DNA of 40,420 nucleotides from an uncultured Oscillospiraceae bacterium. GTDB taxonomy: Bacteria > Bacillota > Clostridia > Oscillospirales > Oscillospiraceae. Positions 15,009 to 22,242 of this stretch are shown piece by piece. The notes beneath the pieces were generated by a model, which saw nothing but the letters and a program-made list of their open reading frames with translations, was not told where the DNA came from and did not search any database. Position 1 is the first letter of the stretch, and the number at the start of each line of letters is the position of its first letter. The stretch is taken from the NCBI GenBank assembly GCA_934591725.1, contig CAKTPR010000004.1, forward strand, positions 1 through 40,420, given 5' to 3'. The translations under genes were made by a program, and so were the position numbers.

Positions 15009-16727
15009 TTATTTAAGAACGCTGCCGTCGGCGAGAGTGATGGTGTAGCCGTTAAAATCAATGGTGCCGTTGTTGGTAAGGCTCGTCACTGTGCAGTCGC
15101 CGGTGAGCTTCCATGTGCAGCCCTCGCCGATGGTTATGACGGCGTTGTTCTCAACGGCAGCGCTGCCTGTGAGGTTCGCCGCAATACTGATCCTGCCGGT
15201 AAAGCAGCTGCCGTTTGTGAGCGTCATATCAAGGGTGGAGATGCTGTCAACGATGATATCGCCGCTTATATTCTGCCCGTCCGCTGTGAACTCGACCTGT
15301 GCGCCGTTGGAGCCGGCCGACCCCCAGCCGCGGCTGCCACTGTTGCCGCATACGCGCATGAAGCAGCCCTCGCCGTCCGCGTCGGTGATCTCAACCCCGG
15401 AGAGCTTTATGATGCTGTGGGTGTTCGTGACGTATATCACATCGCCGTTATTCGAGGTAAGGCTGCCGCCGGTCATTGAAAACTCGGAGGTGCCGACGTC
15501 TGCGTCCCCGGACATGGACTGGTAGATCATAACGCTGTGGACGTTTTCATCGGAGCTTGCGCCATCAGTGTCGCTCATGTTTCCGGAGACGGTGCAGTTT
15601 TCGAGGGTTATGGAGTTCTTGCCCTCAATGACAAGTGCTTCGGAATTTTTCGCGGTGAGGTCAGCGTTCTTCACGGTGATGTCTGCCGTGGAATATACGG
15701 CGGGGGAGTTGTAGCCGTTCGAGGTGTAGCTGCCGCCGTCGACGTTCACCGTGCCGCCGCCGCGGTCGGAGCGGATCGCCGCAGAGGAATTCCCGGCGGT
15801 CGTGACGGTGAGATCGCTCGCGTTCGTCGTGCCGCCGCCGGTGGTCTGGATACCGCCGGAGTTATCCGCAGTGGTGCTGATGGTCGAATCGGAGATGTTC
15901 ACGGTCGTGCCGCTGCCGTAGCTGAACACACCGTTTCCGTTCTGCGCGGAGGAAGAGATATCGGAATCCTTGATGTCCACAGTAGCGCCGTTTGTCGCGA
16001 GGATCGCAGCGTTGACGCCGTAGAAGTCGCCGTTTTCTGGGTTGGAGCTGGAGCCTGCGGACTTGCTCACTGTGACGCCGGAGAGCGTGACGGCAGCGCC
16101 GTCGATGCGCAGGGCGTTTTCATCGTCGCCGGTGGAGCTGTAGCTTTCACCGGAGTATTCGCCGTCGGTGCTTATGGTGTTCGCGCTGCTGCCCTGAGTG
16201 ACCTCGCTGCTGCCGCCGAAGCCGCCCGGCGCTCCGCCTGGGGCGGAGCCGGGAGCAGCGTCGTTTTCGGTATAGCTCAGTTCGCCGTCCTTTGCGGAAA
16301 CGGATACTTTGTCGCCGACGGAGACATCTTTGACGGTGACTTCCGTGCCGTCGCGTGTTATAATCGCGTTAGCGGTATCGACGGTCACAGACCTGCCGCC
16401 GGTCATCTGCCCGTCCGGGGCCTGCCCATTTGGCATTTCGGGCGGCTGACCGTTGGGAGCATCGCCGTCTGGTTTCTCTGGAGCCTGACCATTGGGTGCA
16501 TCACCGTCGGGCCTTTCGGGCATCTGCCCGTCGGGGGCTTCGCCGTTGGGAGCCTCACCCATATCAAGAAGGAGCGTCAGCGAGCTGTCGTTTATTTCAA
16601 GGACTTCGCCGCTGATTACTGTATACTCGCTTACCGCCGCGGCAGTTGCCGCCGCGGTCGGCTCGGTGGTTTCTGCTGCTGAGCCGAGGGAAAAGAAGGC
16701 GAGTATAGAAGCAAGAATTTTCTTCAT
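15009..16727 (-). CDS. Secreted beta-helix protein with P-D-G-Q repeats
   Basis: A 572-aa exported protein with a short signal peptide (MKKILASILAFFSLGSAA). After a small beta segment, about residues 57-110 are tandem units rich in Pro, Asp, Gly, Asn and Gln (variants of APNGQ and MPERPDGD). A Gly-rich spacer (APGSAPGGAPGGFGG) follows, then about 370 residues of irregular repeats such as DIKDSDISSSAQNGNGVFS and TVNISDSTISTTADNSGG, typical of a right-handed parallel beta-helix in carbohydrate-binding or adhesin-like surface proteins. No LPxTG or membrane anchor is seen at the C-terminus. It is divergent from a two-component system whose sensor loop is also Pro/Asp/Glu-rich. Ligand unknown. Confidence 0.78.
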   Translation of the reverse strand: MKKILASILAFFSLGSAAETTEPTAAATAAAVSEYTVISGEVLEINDSSLTLLLDMGEAPNGEAPDGQMPERPDGDAPNGQAPEKPDGDAPNGQPPEMPNGQAPDGQMTGGRSVTVDTANAIITRDGTEVTVKDVSVGDKVSVSAKDGELSYTENDAAPGSAPGGAPGGFGGSSEVTQGSSANTISTDGEYSGESYSSTGDDENALRIDGAAVTLSGVTVSKSAGSSSNPENGDFYGVNAAILATNGATVDIKDSDISSSAQNGNGVFSYGSGTTVNISDSTISTTADNSGGIQTTGGGTTNASDLTVTTAGNSSAAIRSDRGGGTVNVDGGSYTSNGYNSPAVYSTADITVKNADLTAKNSEALVIEGKNSITLENCTVSGNMSDTDGASSDENVHSVMIYQSMSGDADVGTSEFSMTGGSLTSNNGDVIYVTNTHSIIKLSGVEITDADGEGCFMRVCGNSGSRGWGSAGSNGAQVEFTADGQNISGDIIVDSISTLDMTLTNGSCFTGRISIAANLTGSAAVENNAVITIGEGCTWKLTGDCTVTSLTNNGTIDFNGYTITLADGSVLK

Positions 16728-16794
16728 ATTGATCGTATCCTTTCGGAGCGTTTTGGGTCGCCTGACCCTTGCTCGCGTATAATATAAGCCGCAA

Positions 16795-16847
16795 AGCTTA
16801 AGACAGCTTAAAGTGCAGACGGGAAATTCCTTTAGGCAAGCTTTAGG
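16795..16847. promoter_or_regulatory. Paired direct repeats between beta-helix gene and regulator gene
   Basis: On plus, CTTTAGG (16830-16836) and CTTTAGG (16841-16847) are 11 bp apart, ending where the -35 of a TATAAA box (16870-16875) would lie before the regulator gene. On minus, CTTTAAG (16813-16807) and CTTAAG (16802-16797) lie about 10-11 bp apart upstream of a TATTAT-type box before the beta-helix gene. This is the pattern expected for an OmpR-type regulator. Confidence 0.55.
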
Positions 16848-16897
16848 AAAGATGATTACAATTTGTTTATATAAAATAAGTATAACGGGAGAACGTT

Positions 16898-17572
16898 ATG
16901 AAGCTCTTGATCGCGGAAGATGAAAAAGACCTCGCCGAGGCGCTGAGCGTCTTTCTGGAAAAGAATCTGTACACGGTAGACACCGTGCATAACGGCGCGG
17001 ACGCTTATGAGTACGCGTCGACTGGCGCGTATGATGCGATAATCCTCGATATAATGATGCCGAAGCTGAACGGCCTTCAGGTACTCAGCCGCCTGCGTGA
17101 GGACGGCGTCGCGGCGCCGGTCATGCTCCTGACCGCAAAGGGACAGAAGGACGACCGCATCGCCGGCTTTGACGCGGGCGCGGACGATTATCTGCCCAAG
17201 CCCTTTGCACCGGACGAGCTGCTGAGCCGGCTGCGCGCGATGCTGCGCCGCGGCGGGGAGTACCGGCCGCAGCGGCTGACGGTGGGTGATCTGAGCATGG
17301 AGTGCGGCAGCGGAATGCTCTGCTGCGGTACGGAGGCCGTGCGCCTGAGCGGGCGCGAATATCAGGTGATGGAGCTGCTGATGCGCTCCCCCGGAGTTAT
17401 CTTCTCCACAGATAAGATCATGGAAAGCGTCTGGGGCTGGGACAGCGAGTCCGAGGTAAGCGTCGTGTGGGTGCATATCTCGAACCTCAGAAAGAAGCTC
17501 AAGGCCATCGGCTCTGCGGCGGCTATCCGTGTCATCCGCGGCATGGGCTACGTGCTGGAGGCGGCGAAATGA
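16898..17572 (+). CDS. OmpR-family response regulator
   Basis: A 224-aa DNA-binding response regulator. The receiver domain has the acidic pair ED at residues 7-8, the phospho-acceptor Asp51 (AIILDIMMP), Thr in LLTAKG and Lys in YLPKPF. Residues 125-224 are a winged-helix output domain (LSGREYQVMELLMRSPG...VSVVWVHISNLRKKL...VIRGMGYVLE). The stop overlaps the start of the kinase gene by 4 nt. Direct repeats in front of this gene and of the divergent beta-helix gene suggest it controls both, an inference from context. Confidence 0.95.
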   Translation: MKLLIAEDEKDLAEALSVFLEKNLYTVDTVHNGADAYEYASTGAYDAIILDIMMPKLNGLQVLSRLREDGVAAPVMLLTAKGQKDDRIAGFDAGADDYLPKPFAPDELLSRLRAMLRRGGEYRPQRLTVGDLSMECGSGMLCCGTEAVRLSGREYQVMELLMRSPGVIFSTDKIMESVWGWDSESEVSVVWVHISNLRKKLKAIGSAAAIRVIRGMGYVLEAAK

Positions 17573-18813
17573 TAGCAAAGCTTCAGAAAAGATTCGTGCG
17601 GATAGCGATGCTGTCGGTGCTGCTGGTCATGCTGCTGCTGAGCGTGATAGTGGACGTGACGAGCTTGGTGTCCACAAATTCGAGACTCAACGAGGTCTTG
17701 AGCTTCATTGCCGAGAATCAGGGCAGCTTCCCTATCCAGCAGCGGGGAGATCATCCGGAGGGAGAACGCCCCGAACGCAGGCCGAATGACCCGATAAATA
17801 TTGAAACGCCGTTCTCGACGCGTTTTTTTGTACTGCGCTATAACGATGCGGGCGAGCTTGAAAATGCCGACCTCAACAGCATCGCGGCGGTGACGGAGGA
17901 GGATGTGGATCATTACCTTGCCATTGCGCTGAAGCACGGCGAGGGCTACGGCTATGTGAGCGGGTATAAGTACCTTGTGGTGCGCACCGGCGAAGACAGG
18001 AACATGGCGGTATTTCTCGACTGCTATCAGGATCTTTTATCCATTAAAGGGCAGCTGACGGGGTCGGCTGCGGCGATAGTGTTCTGCACGCTGATGACCT
18101 ATGTGCTGGTGCGGCTTTTCTCACGCCGCGCGATAGACCCTGTGGTGCGCAGCGCCGAGCAGCAGAAGCAGTTCATTACCGATGCGGGGCATGAGCTGAA
18201 AACGCCGCTCACGGTCATCACGACCTGCCTGAGCGTGCTTGAAATGGAGACCGGCAAGAACAAGTGGATAGATAAAATCCAGGCGCAGACGGATAAGATG
18301 CGCGACCTTGTGAACGACCTTGTGACGCTCTCGCGCATGGATGAGGAGCGCCCGCCGGTGATAATGGCGGACTTCGATATCTCGGCGGCAGTCGCAGAGA
18401 CGGCGGAGTCCTTTGCGGATTCGGCACAGGCGGCGGGGCTCACGCTGGAGCAGGACATTGAAAGCGGCCTGAGCTACCATGGGGACGAGGCGCAGATACG
18501 CCAACTCTGTTCGATACTGCTGGATAACGCCATGAAGTACGCGCTGGCTTCGGCTCCGGTGATGATCGGCCTTAAAAAGGAGAAGTCTGGAATTGTGCTG
18601 CGCTGCTCGAATGCCTGCGCGGTCCTTCCGCAGGAGGAGCTTAACAAGCTGTTTGACCGTTTTTACAGACCGGATAAATCGCGCTCATCGGAGACGGGCG
18701 GCTTCGGCATAGGGCTGTCCATCGCGCGAAGCATAGCGCAGGCGCACAAAGGGACGATAAAAGCCGCCGCGCCGCAGCCGGGGATAATAGAGTTTACTGC
18801 TGTGCTGAAATGA
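17569..18813 (+). CDS. Sensor histidine kinase
   Basis: A 414-aa membrane kinase partner of the preceding regulator. Helix 1 is about residues 10-32, helix 2 about 160-185, enclosing an extracytoplasmic loop of about 125 residues that contains a Pro/Glu/Arg-rich stretch (GDHPEGERPERRPNDP). The H-box is DAGHELKTPLT, the N-box LLDNAMKYA and the G-box GGFGIGLSIA. The HAMP linker is very short. The loop's composition echoes the Pro-Asp-Gly repeats of the divergent secreted protein; whether it senses that protein or cations is unknown. Confidence 0.94.
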   Translation: MIAKLQKRFVRIAMLSVLLVMLLLSVIVDVTSLVSTNSRLNEVLSFIAENQGSFPIQQRGDHPEGERPERRPNDPINIETPFSTRFFVLRYNDAGELENADLNSIAAVTEEDVDHYLAIALKHGEGYGYVSGYKYLVVRTGEDRNMAVFLDCYQDLLSIKGQLTGSAAAIVFCTLMTYVLVRLFSRRAIDPVVRSAEQQKQFITDAGHELKTPLTVITTCLSVLEMETGKNKWIDKIQAQTDKMRDLVNDLVTLSRMDEERPPVIMADFDISAAVAETAESFADSAQAAGLTLEQDIESGLSYHGDEAQIRQLCSILLDNAMKYALASAPVMIGLKKEKSGIVLRCSNACAVLPQEELNKLFDRFYRPDKSRSSETGGFGIGLSIARSIAQAHKGTIKAAAPQPGIIEFTAVLK

Positions 18814-18880
18814 AAAATGCGTTTTCTCATCAAGCAAGTGCCGGAACTGAGCCAAAATCAGCTGCGGCGAAAGACATAGC

Positions 18881-18940
18881 TTTTTATCCCCTCAGGCGCT
18901 GCGCGCCAGCTCCCCTTGAGAAACAAGGGGAGCCTTTGCG
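18881..18940 (-). repeat. Double-hairpin palindromic repeat, copy 3
   Basis: Inverse orientation to copies 1 and 2. Stem 1 matches the other copies exactly; stem 2 is GGCGC with GCGCC around GCA. It lies between the converging kinase and HAD genes. Confidence 0.9.
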
Positions 18941-18976
18941 CCGTGTCGAACGGGAAATTGACTATCTGAAAATAAT

Positions 18977-19001
18977 GCGCCGTACCATCGAGGTACGGCG
19001 C
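18977..19001. terminator. Terminator between converging genes
   Basis: GCGCCGTACC (18977-18986) pairs with GGTACGGCGC (18992-19001) around ATCGA; GCGTTTTCAT follows on plus and ATTATTTTC on minus. Confidence 0.75.
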
Positions 19002-19022
19002 GCGTTTTCATGAATATGTATA

Positions 19023-19844
19023 TTACAGGCCCTTGAGAATTTCGTGCAGCTCGTGAACATCGGCAAGGACATAGTCCGGCTTGCGCTCAGCTTCGTCCAC
19101 CATCTTCTTATCCGTCTCTCCGGAGAGGACGAGTACGGAGACGGAGCCCGCGTTCTGCGCAACGGCAATGTCGGTATACAGCCTGTCGCCGACGGCGCAT
19201 ATCTTCTCATTGGGGATGCCGGTCATGGCGGAAATGACGTCTATCATGTTGCGGTTGGGCTTGCCGATATAGTTCGGCTTCACGCCGCTGGATGCGGTGA
19301 GCAGGGCGCAGATGCTGCCGCAGTCGGGCAGGACTTCGCCGCGCGGCATGGGGCAGACCCAGTCGGGATTGGCGGCGATGAAGTGCGCGCCGCGGCGCAG
19401 AAAGTGGACGGCCTTGTCGAGCTTTTCATACACAAGCTCGGTATCAAAGCCCTGCACCACCACGTCGACGTCCTCGACCTCGGTGTGCCCAAGCTCGTCA
19501 TTCACAAGGTCAATGCCGTAGCTGACAAGCTCACGGTAAAAAGCCTTCGTACCGGCGAGGTATACCTTGGCGCCGGGGTGGTGCTGGTTGAGGTACATAC
19601 CCGTTGCCATGCCGGAGGTGAACACGTTCTCGCGCTCGCACGGGAAGCCGAGACGGCGCAGACGCGTGATATAATCCTCACCGGCGCGGGAGGAGTTGTT
19701 CGTGAGATATATGTATTTTTTACCGAGGCGGGGGAGATCCTCCATCAGCTCAACGGCACCTTCGTACACATTGTCGCCAAGATAAAGTGTGCCGTCCATG
19801 TCGAAAAGGAACAGCTCGGTATTTTTAAGCTTGTCGTAATTCAT
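19023..19844 (-). CDS. HAD-IIA family phosphatase (NagD-like)
   Basis: A 273-aa cytoplasmic phosphatase. Motif I is LFLFDMDGTLYLGD with the nucleophilic Asp, motif II the TNNSS of the IIA group, motif III the Lys in IGKPN, and motif IV VGDRLYTDIAVAQNAG. The large cap domain between motifs II and III fits NagD or AraL-type enzymes acting on nucleotide or sugar phosphates. GGAGGA precedes the ATG. It is a single-gene unit with no neighbour that reveals its substrate. Confidence 0.92.
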   Translation of the reverse strand: MNYDKLKNTELFLFDMDGTLYLGDNVYEGAVELMEDLPRLGKKYIYLTNNSSRAGEDYITRLRRLGFPCERENVFTSGMATGMYLNQHHPGAKVYLAGTKAFYRELVSYGIDLVNDELGHTEVEDVDVVVQGFDTELVYEKLDKAVHFLRRGAHFIAANPDWVCPMPRGEVLPDCGSICALLTASSGVKPNYIGKPNRNMIDVISAMTGIPNEKICAVGDRLYTDIAVAQNAGSVSVLVLSGETDKKMVDEAERKPDYVLADVHELHEILKGL

Positions 19845-19976
19845 TGTATCCTCCGATTTTCAATAAGTTTTACCCGAAATTGGTACAGTTATTATAACAT
19901 AGATTTCCCGAACGTCCAGCAGAATAATTGGAGATGCGTGTATAGACACAAGACATAAAGCGTCGCAATATTAAAC

Positions 19977-20009
19977 CTGCGTCCGGTTCGTGACTTAAAC
20001 CGGACGCAG
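19977..20009 (-). terminator. Terminator of the EamA permease gene
   Basis: CTGCGTCCGGTT (19977-19988) pairs with AACCGGACGCAG (19998-20009). On minus it is followed by GTTTAATATT, just after the permease stop codon. Confidence 0.8.
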
Positions 20010-20015
20010 GGCAAA

Positions 20016-20888
20016 TTATCTCTTTTTCACGGGCATGGGAAGCTCGGCGATGAGCGTCGCGGCGATCATGAGTCCGCAGCCGAGAAGCTCACGCCCGGTC
20101 ATGAGCTGGCCGAGCAGCAGCGCGCCGAACACCGCGCCGAAGAAGGCTTCAAGGCTCATCAGCAGGGAAACGACCGCGGGGTTGCCTCCCTTCTGGGCGA
20201 GGATCTGGAAGGTATAGCCAAGGCAGCTTGAGAAAACGGAAATATACAGCAGCGGCCAGATGCACGAGCGCACTGCCGATACGCTTATCTCCTCAAACGG
20301 CAGCGCGACGAGCGCCGACAGCACGGAGACGACGAGGAACATTCCGCAGCTGAGCACAAGCCCGTCGACCCTGAAGCTGAACCTGTCGACCGAGAGGATC
20401 TGAATAGTAAACAGGATAGCGCACATCAGAAGGATAAGGTCGGTGGAGGAGATGGAGAAGCCATCGGTGATGCAAAGAAAATACATACCCGTGACGGCAA
20501 CGGCGACGGCGATCCAGTGGCGGGACGGCAGAGTATGCTTAAAGAACATCTGCCCTATCGGGACGAGCACGATATACAGCGCCGTCACAAAGCCGGCCTT
20601 ACCGGCGGACGCACCCATATTGATCGCGAGCTGCTGAAGATTTGCAGCGGCAAAGAGTGCCGCGCCGCAGATAAGACTGCCGACGATCACATCGCGTCGG
20701 GAGCCGACCTCGGTCTTCCTGCGCAGCAGGCAGACGATAAGCAGAACCAAAAAGGCAATAATAGAACGCAGAGCCGTTATCGTGAACGGCCCAAGATACT
20801 GCGCGCACATGCTCTGGGCGGAGAAAGCAGCTCCCCAGATTATTGCGGCGAGCAGCGCGTACAATGACTGACGGCGGTTGTTCTTCAT
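20016..20888 (-). CDS. EamA/DMT family permease
   Basis: A 290-aa drug/metabolite transporter with ten predicted helices in two EamA halves; the first begins LLAAIIWGAAFSAQSMC and the second contains FSSCLGYTFQILAQKGGNPAVVSLLMSLEAFFGAVFGAL, the typical second-repeat signature. Such proteins move amino acids or metabolites; the substrate cannot be read here. The ATG at 20888 has AAAGGAG 7 nt upstream, better than one six codons earlier. Its promoter is TTGACT-17-TATACT on the minus strand. Confidence 0.9.
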   Translation of the reverse strand: MKNNRRQSLYALLAAIIWGAAFSAQSMCAQYLGPFTITALRSIIAFLVLLIVCLLRRKTEVGSRRDVIVGSLICGAALFAAANLQQLAINMGASAGKAGFVTALYIVLVPIGQMFFKHTLPSRHWIAVAVAVTGMYFLCITDGFSISSTDLILLMCAILFTIQILSVDRFSFRVDGLVLSCGMFLVVSVLSALVALPFEEISVSAVRSCIWPLLYISVFSSCLGYTFQILAQKGGNPAVVSLLMSLEAFFGAVFGALLLGQLMTGRELLGCGLMIAATLIAELPMPVKKR

Positions 20889-20926
20889 GGCAGACTCCTT
20901 TCGCAATTAAAATAAAAAACATTACG

Positions 20927-20955
20927 AGTATAAATCCTGTTAAGAATTAAGTCAA
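20927..20955 (-). promoter_or_regulatory. Promoter of the EamA permease gene
   Basis: Minus-strand TTGACT (20955-20950), 17-nt spacer, TATACT (20932-20927), 39 nt before the ATG. Confidence 0.8.
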
Positions 20956-20986
20956 CAGAAATTTCCGCGCATACCCCAAAAACTCC

Positions 20987-21015
20987 TTGACAAGATGATA
21001 CCGATATGTTAACAT
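20987..21015 (+). promoter_or_regulatory. Promoter of the antiporter riboswitch transcript
   Basis: TTGACA (20987-20992), 17-nt spacer, TAACAT (21010-21015). Predicted start near 21022, just ahead of the riboswitch aptamer. Confidence 0.7.
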
Positions 21016-21025
21016 AGCCTAACGT

Positions 21026-21116
21026 TAAAAGGGAGTAATTGCAAAGGCATGGTCAACAATCTCCTGGGAGTTCTCCCGGTGGTCATGCGCCTGTTAGATA
21101 GGTAATGAGACTTTTA
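21026..21116 (+). promoter_or_regulatory. yybP-ykoY (manganese) riboswitch aptamer
   Basis: The 5' conserved strand TTAAAAGGGAGTAA (from 21025), the internal GGTCAACAATC (21051-21061) and CCGGTGG, and the 3' strand GTAATGAGACTTTT (21102-21115) match the consensus of the Mn2+-sensing yybP-ykoY RNA. The closing P1 stem pairs AAAAG (21027-21031) with CTTTT (21111-21115). It precedes a cation antiporter gene, a usual target of this RNA, and overlaps a terminator (next entry). Confidence 0.85.
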
Positions 21117-21156
21117 GCACATCACATTTGCTGATCGTGCGAAAGTCTCTTTTTTT
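21107..21156 (+). terminator. Riboswitch expression-platform terminator
   Basis: GAGACTTT (21107-21114) plus GCAC (21117-21120) pair with GTGC (21137-21140) plus AAAGTCTC (21142-21149), followed by seven T (21150-21156). The 5' arm is also the 3' strand of the aptamer's P1, so aptamer folding should prevent termination: an ON switch. Confidence 0.88.
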
Positions 21157-21181
21157 GCACGTCAGACGGAAGGAGATCACT

Positions 21182-22168
21182 ATGGGTATCGATTTTACCG
21201 GAGGGAACCTTTTCTTTGTTCTGCTGCTGTTTACCGCAGGACTGCTGTGCATCATCAAGGGCGGAGACTTCTTTGTCGACGCCGCGACGTGGATAGCTGA
21301 AGCGTCGCGCATCCCGAAGTTCATTATCGGCGCGACGGTCGTGAGCTTTGCGACGACCATGCCGGAGATGATGGTGTCGGTGTTCGCGGCCTTTGAGGGC
21401 AACGCGGATATCGCTGTCGGCAACGCCGTCGGCTCCGTCACGGCAAACACCGGGCTTATCATGTGCCTGTCTCTTGTGTGCCTTGAGTGCATGATGCCGC
21501 GCCGCCAGTACGCGGTCAAGGCCTGCCTGCTGCTTGGCTCGGTCGCGGTGCTGTGCGCCTTCACGCGGGATGGAAAGCTTTCCATCATTGAGAGCGTTGT
21601 GATCCTGCTGTTTTTCGCGGCCTTCATGGCGGACAGCCTCATTTCCGCAAAGCGCGAGCACGGCGCGGAGAGCAATGAGACAGTGCGGGTCGACACCAGC
21701 GGGAAGAACATACTGATAAACATCGGCAAGTTCCTGCTTGGCGCGGCGGCTATCGTGCTCGGCGCGCAGCTGCTTATCGATAACGGCACGGCGCTGGCGC
21801 AGCTGCTGCACGTGCCCGATTCCATAATCGGCGCAACGATGATCGCGATAGGCACCTCTCTGCCGGAGCTTGTGACGACCATCACGGCTATCAGAAAGAA
21901 GCAGTCCGACCTCTCCGTCGGCAACATCATCGGCGCAAACCTGATGGACATCACGCTCATCATGCCGCTGTGCGCGCTGCTGCTCGGCAAGCCCCTGACG
22001 GTCGAGAACCAGGGGATGCTGCTGGATATCCCGGCATGCCTTATCGTCTCCGCTGGCGCGCTTGTCCCGGCACTTATCTGCGGGCGCTTCAAGCGCTGGA
22101 TAGGCTTCTTCATCGGCGGACTTTACATAGTCTACCTCGTGATAATGTTCGCGTACTTCGGCGTATAA
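21182..22168 (+). CDS. CaCA-family cation antiporter (YrbG-like)
   Basis: A 328-aa inner-membrane antiporter with two inverted halves. The alpha repeats are GATVVSFATTMPEMMVSV...AVGNAVGS (first half) and GATMIAIGTSLPELVTTI...SVGNIIGANLMD (second half), the standard ion-binding signatures of Ca2+/Na+ exchangers. It is annotated in relatives as a Ca2+/Na+ antiporter, but the manganese riboswitch in front of it suggests it exports Mn2+, an inference. AAGGAG lies 8 nt before the ATG at 21182. Monocistronic, ended by a strong terminator. Confidence 0.93.
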   Translation: MGIDFTGGNLFFVLLLFTAGLLCIIKGGDFFVDAATWIAEASRIPKFIIGATVVSFATTMPEMMVSVFAAFEGNADIAVGNAVGSVTANTGLIMCLSLVCLECMMPRRQYAVKACLLLGSVAVLCAFTRDGKLSIIESVVILLFFAAFMADSLISAKREHGAESNETVRVDTSGKNILINIGKFLLGAAAIVLGAQLLIDNGTALAQLLHVPDSIIGATMIAIGTSLPELVTTITAIRKKQSDLSVGNIIGANLMDITLIMPLCALLLGKPLTVENQGMLLDIPACLIVSAGALVPALICGRFKRWIGFFIGGLYIVYLVIMFAYFGV

Positions 22169-22183
22169 GGATAATAAATATGT

Positions 22184-22227
22184 AAAAAGCTCCTGCTTAC
22201 GGATAAATCCGCAAGCAGGAGCTTTTT
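22184..22227. terminator. Bidirectional terminator
   Basis: AAAAAGCTCCTGCTT (22184-22198) pairs with AAGCAGGAGCTTTTT (22213-22227), with an inner CGGAT/ATCCG stem. A/T runs on both sides serve the converging antiporter and P-ATPase genes. Confidence 0.92.
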
Positions 22228-22242
22228 AATTGTAGTAAGTTT

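Noticed and set aside
16400..16570. Short tandem DNA repeats that might be taken for a CRISPR or minisatellite
   Set aside because: They are in-frame codon repeats of the P-D-G-Q region of the beta-helix protein. There are no uniform spacers and no cas genes.
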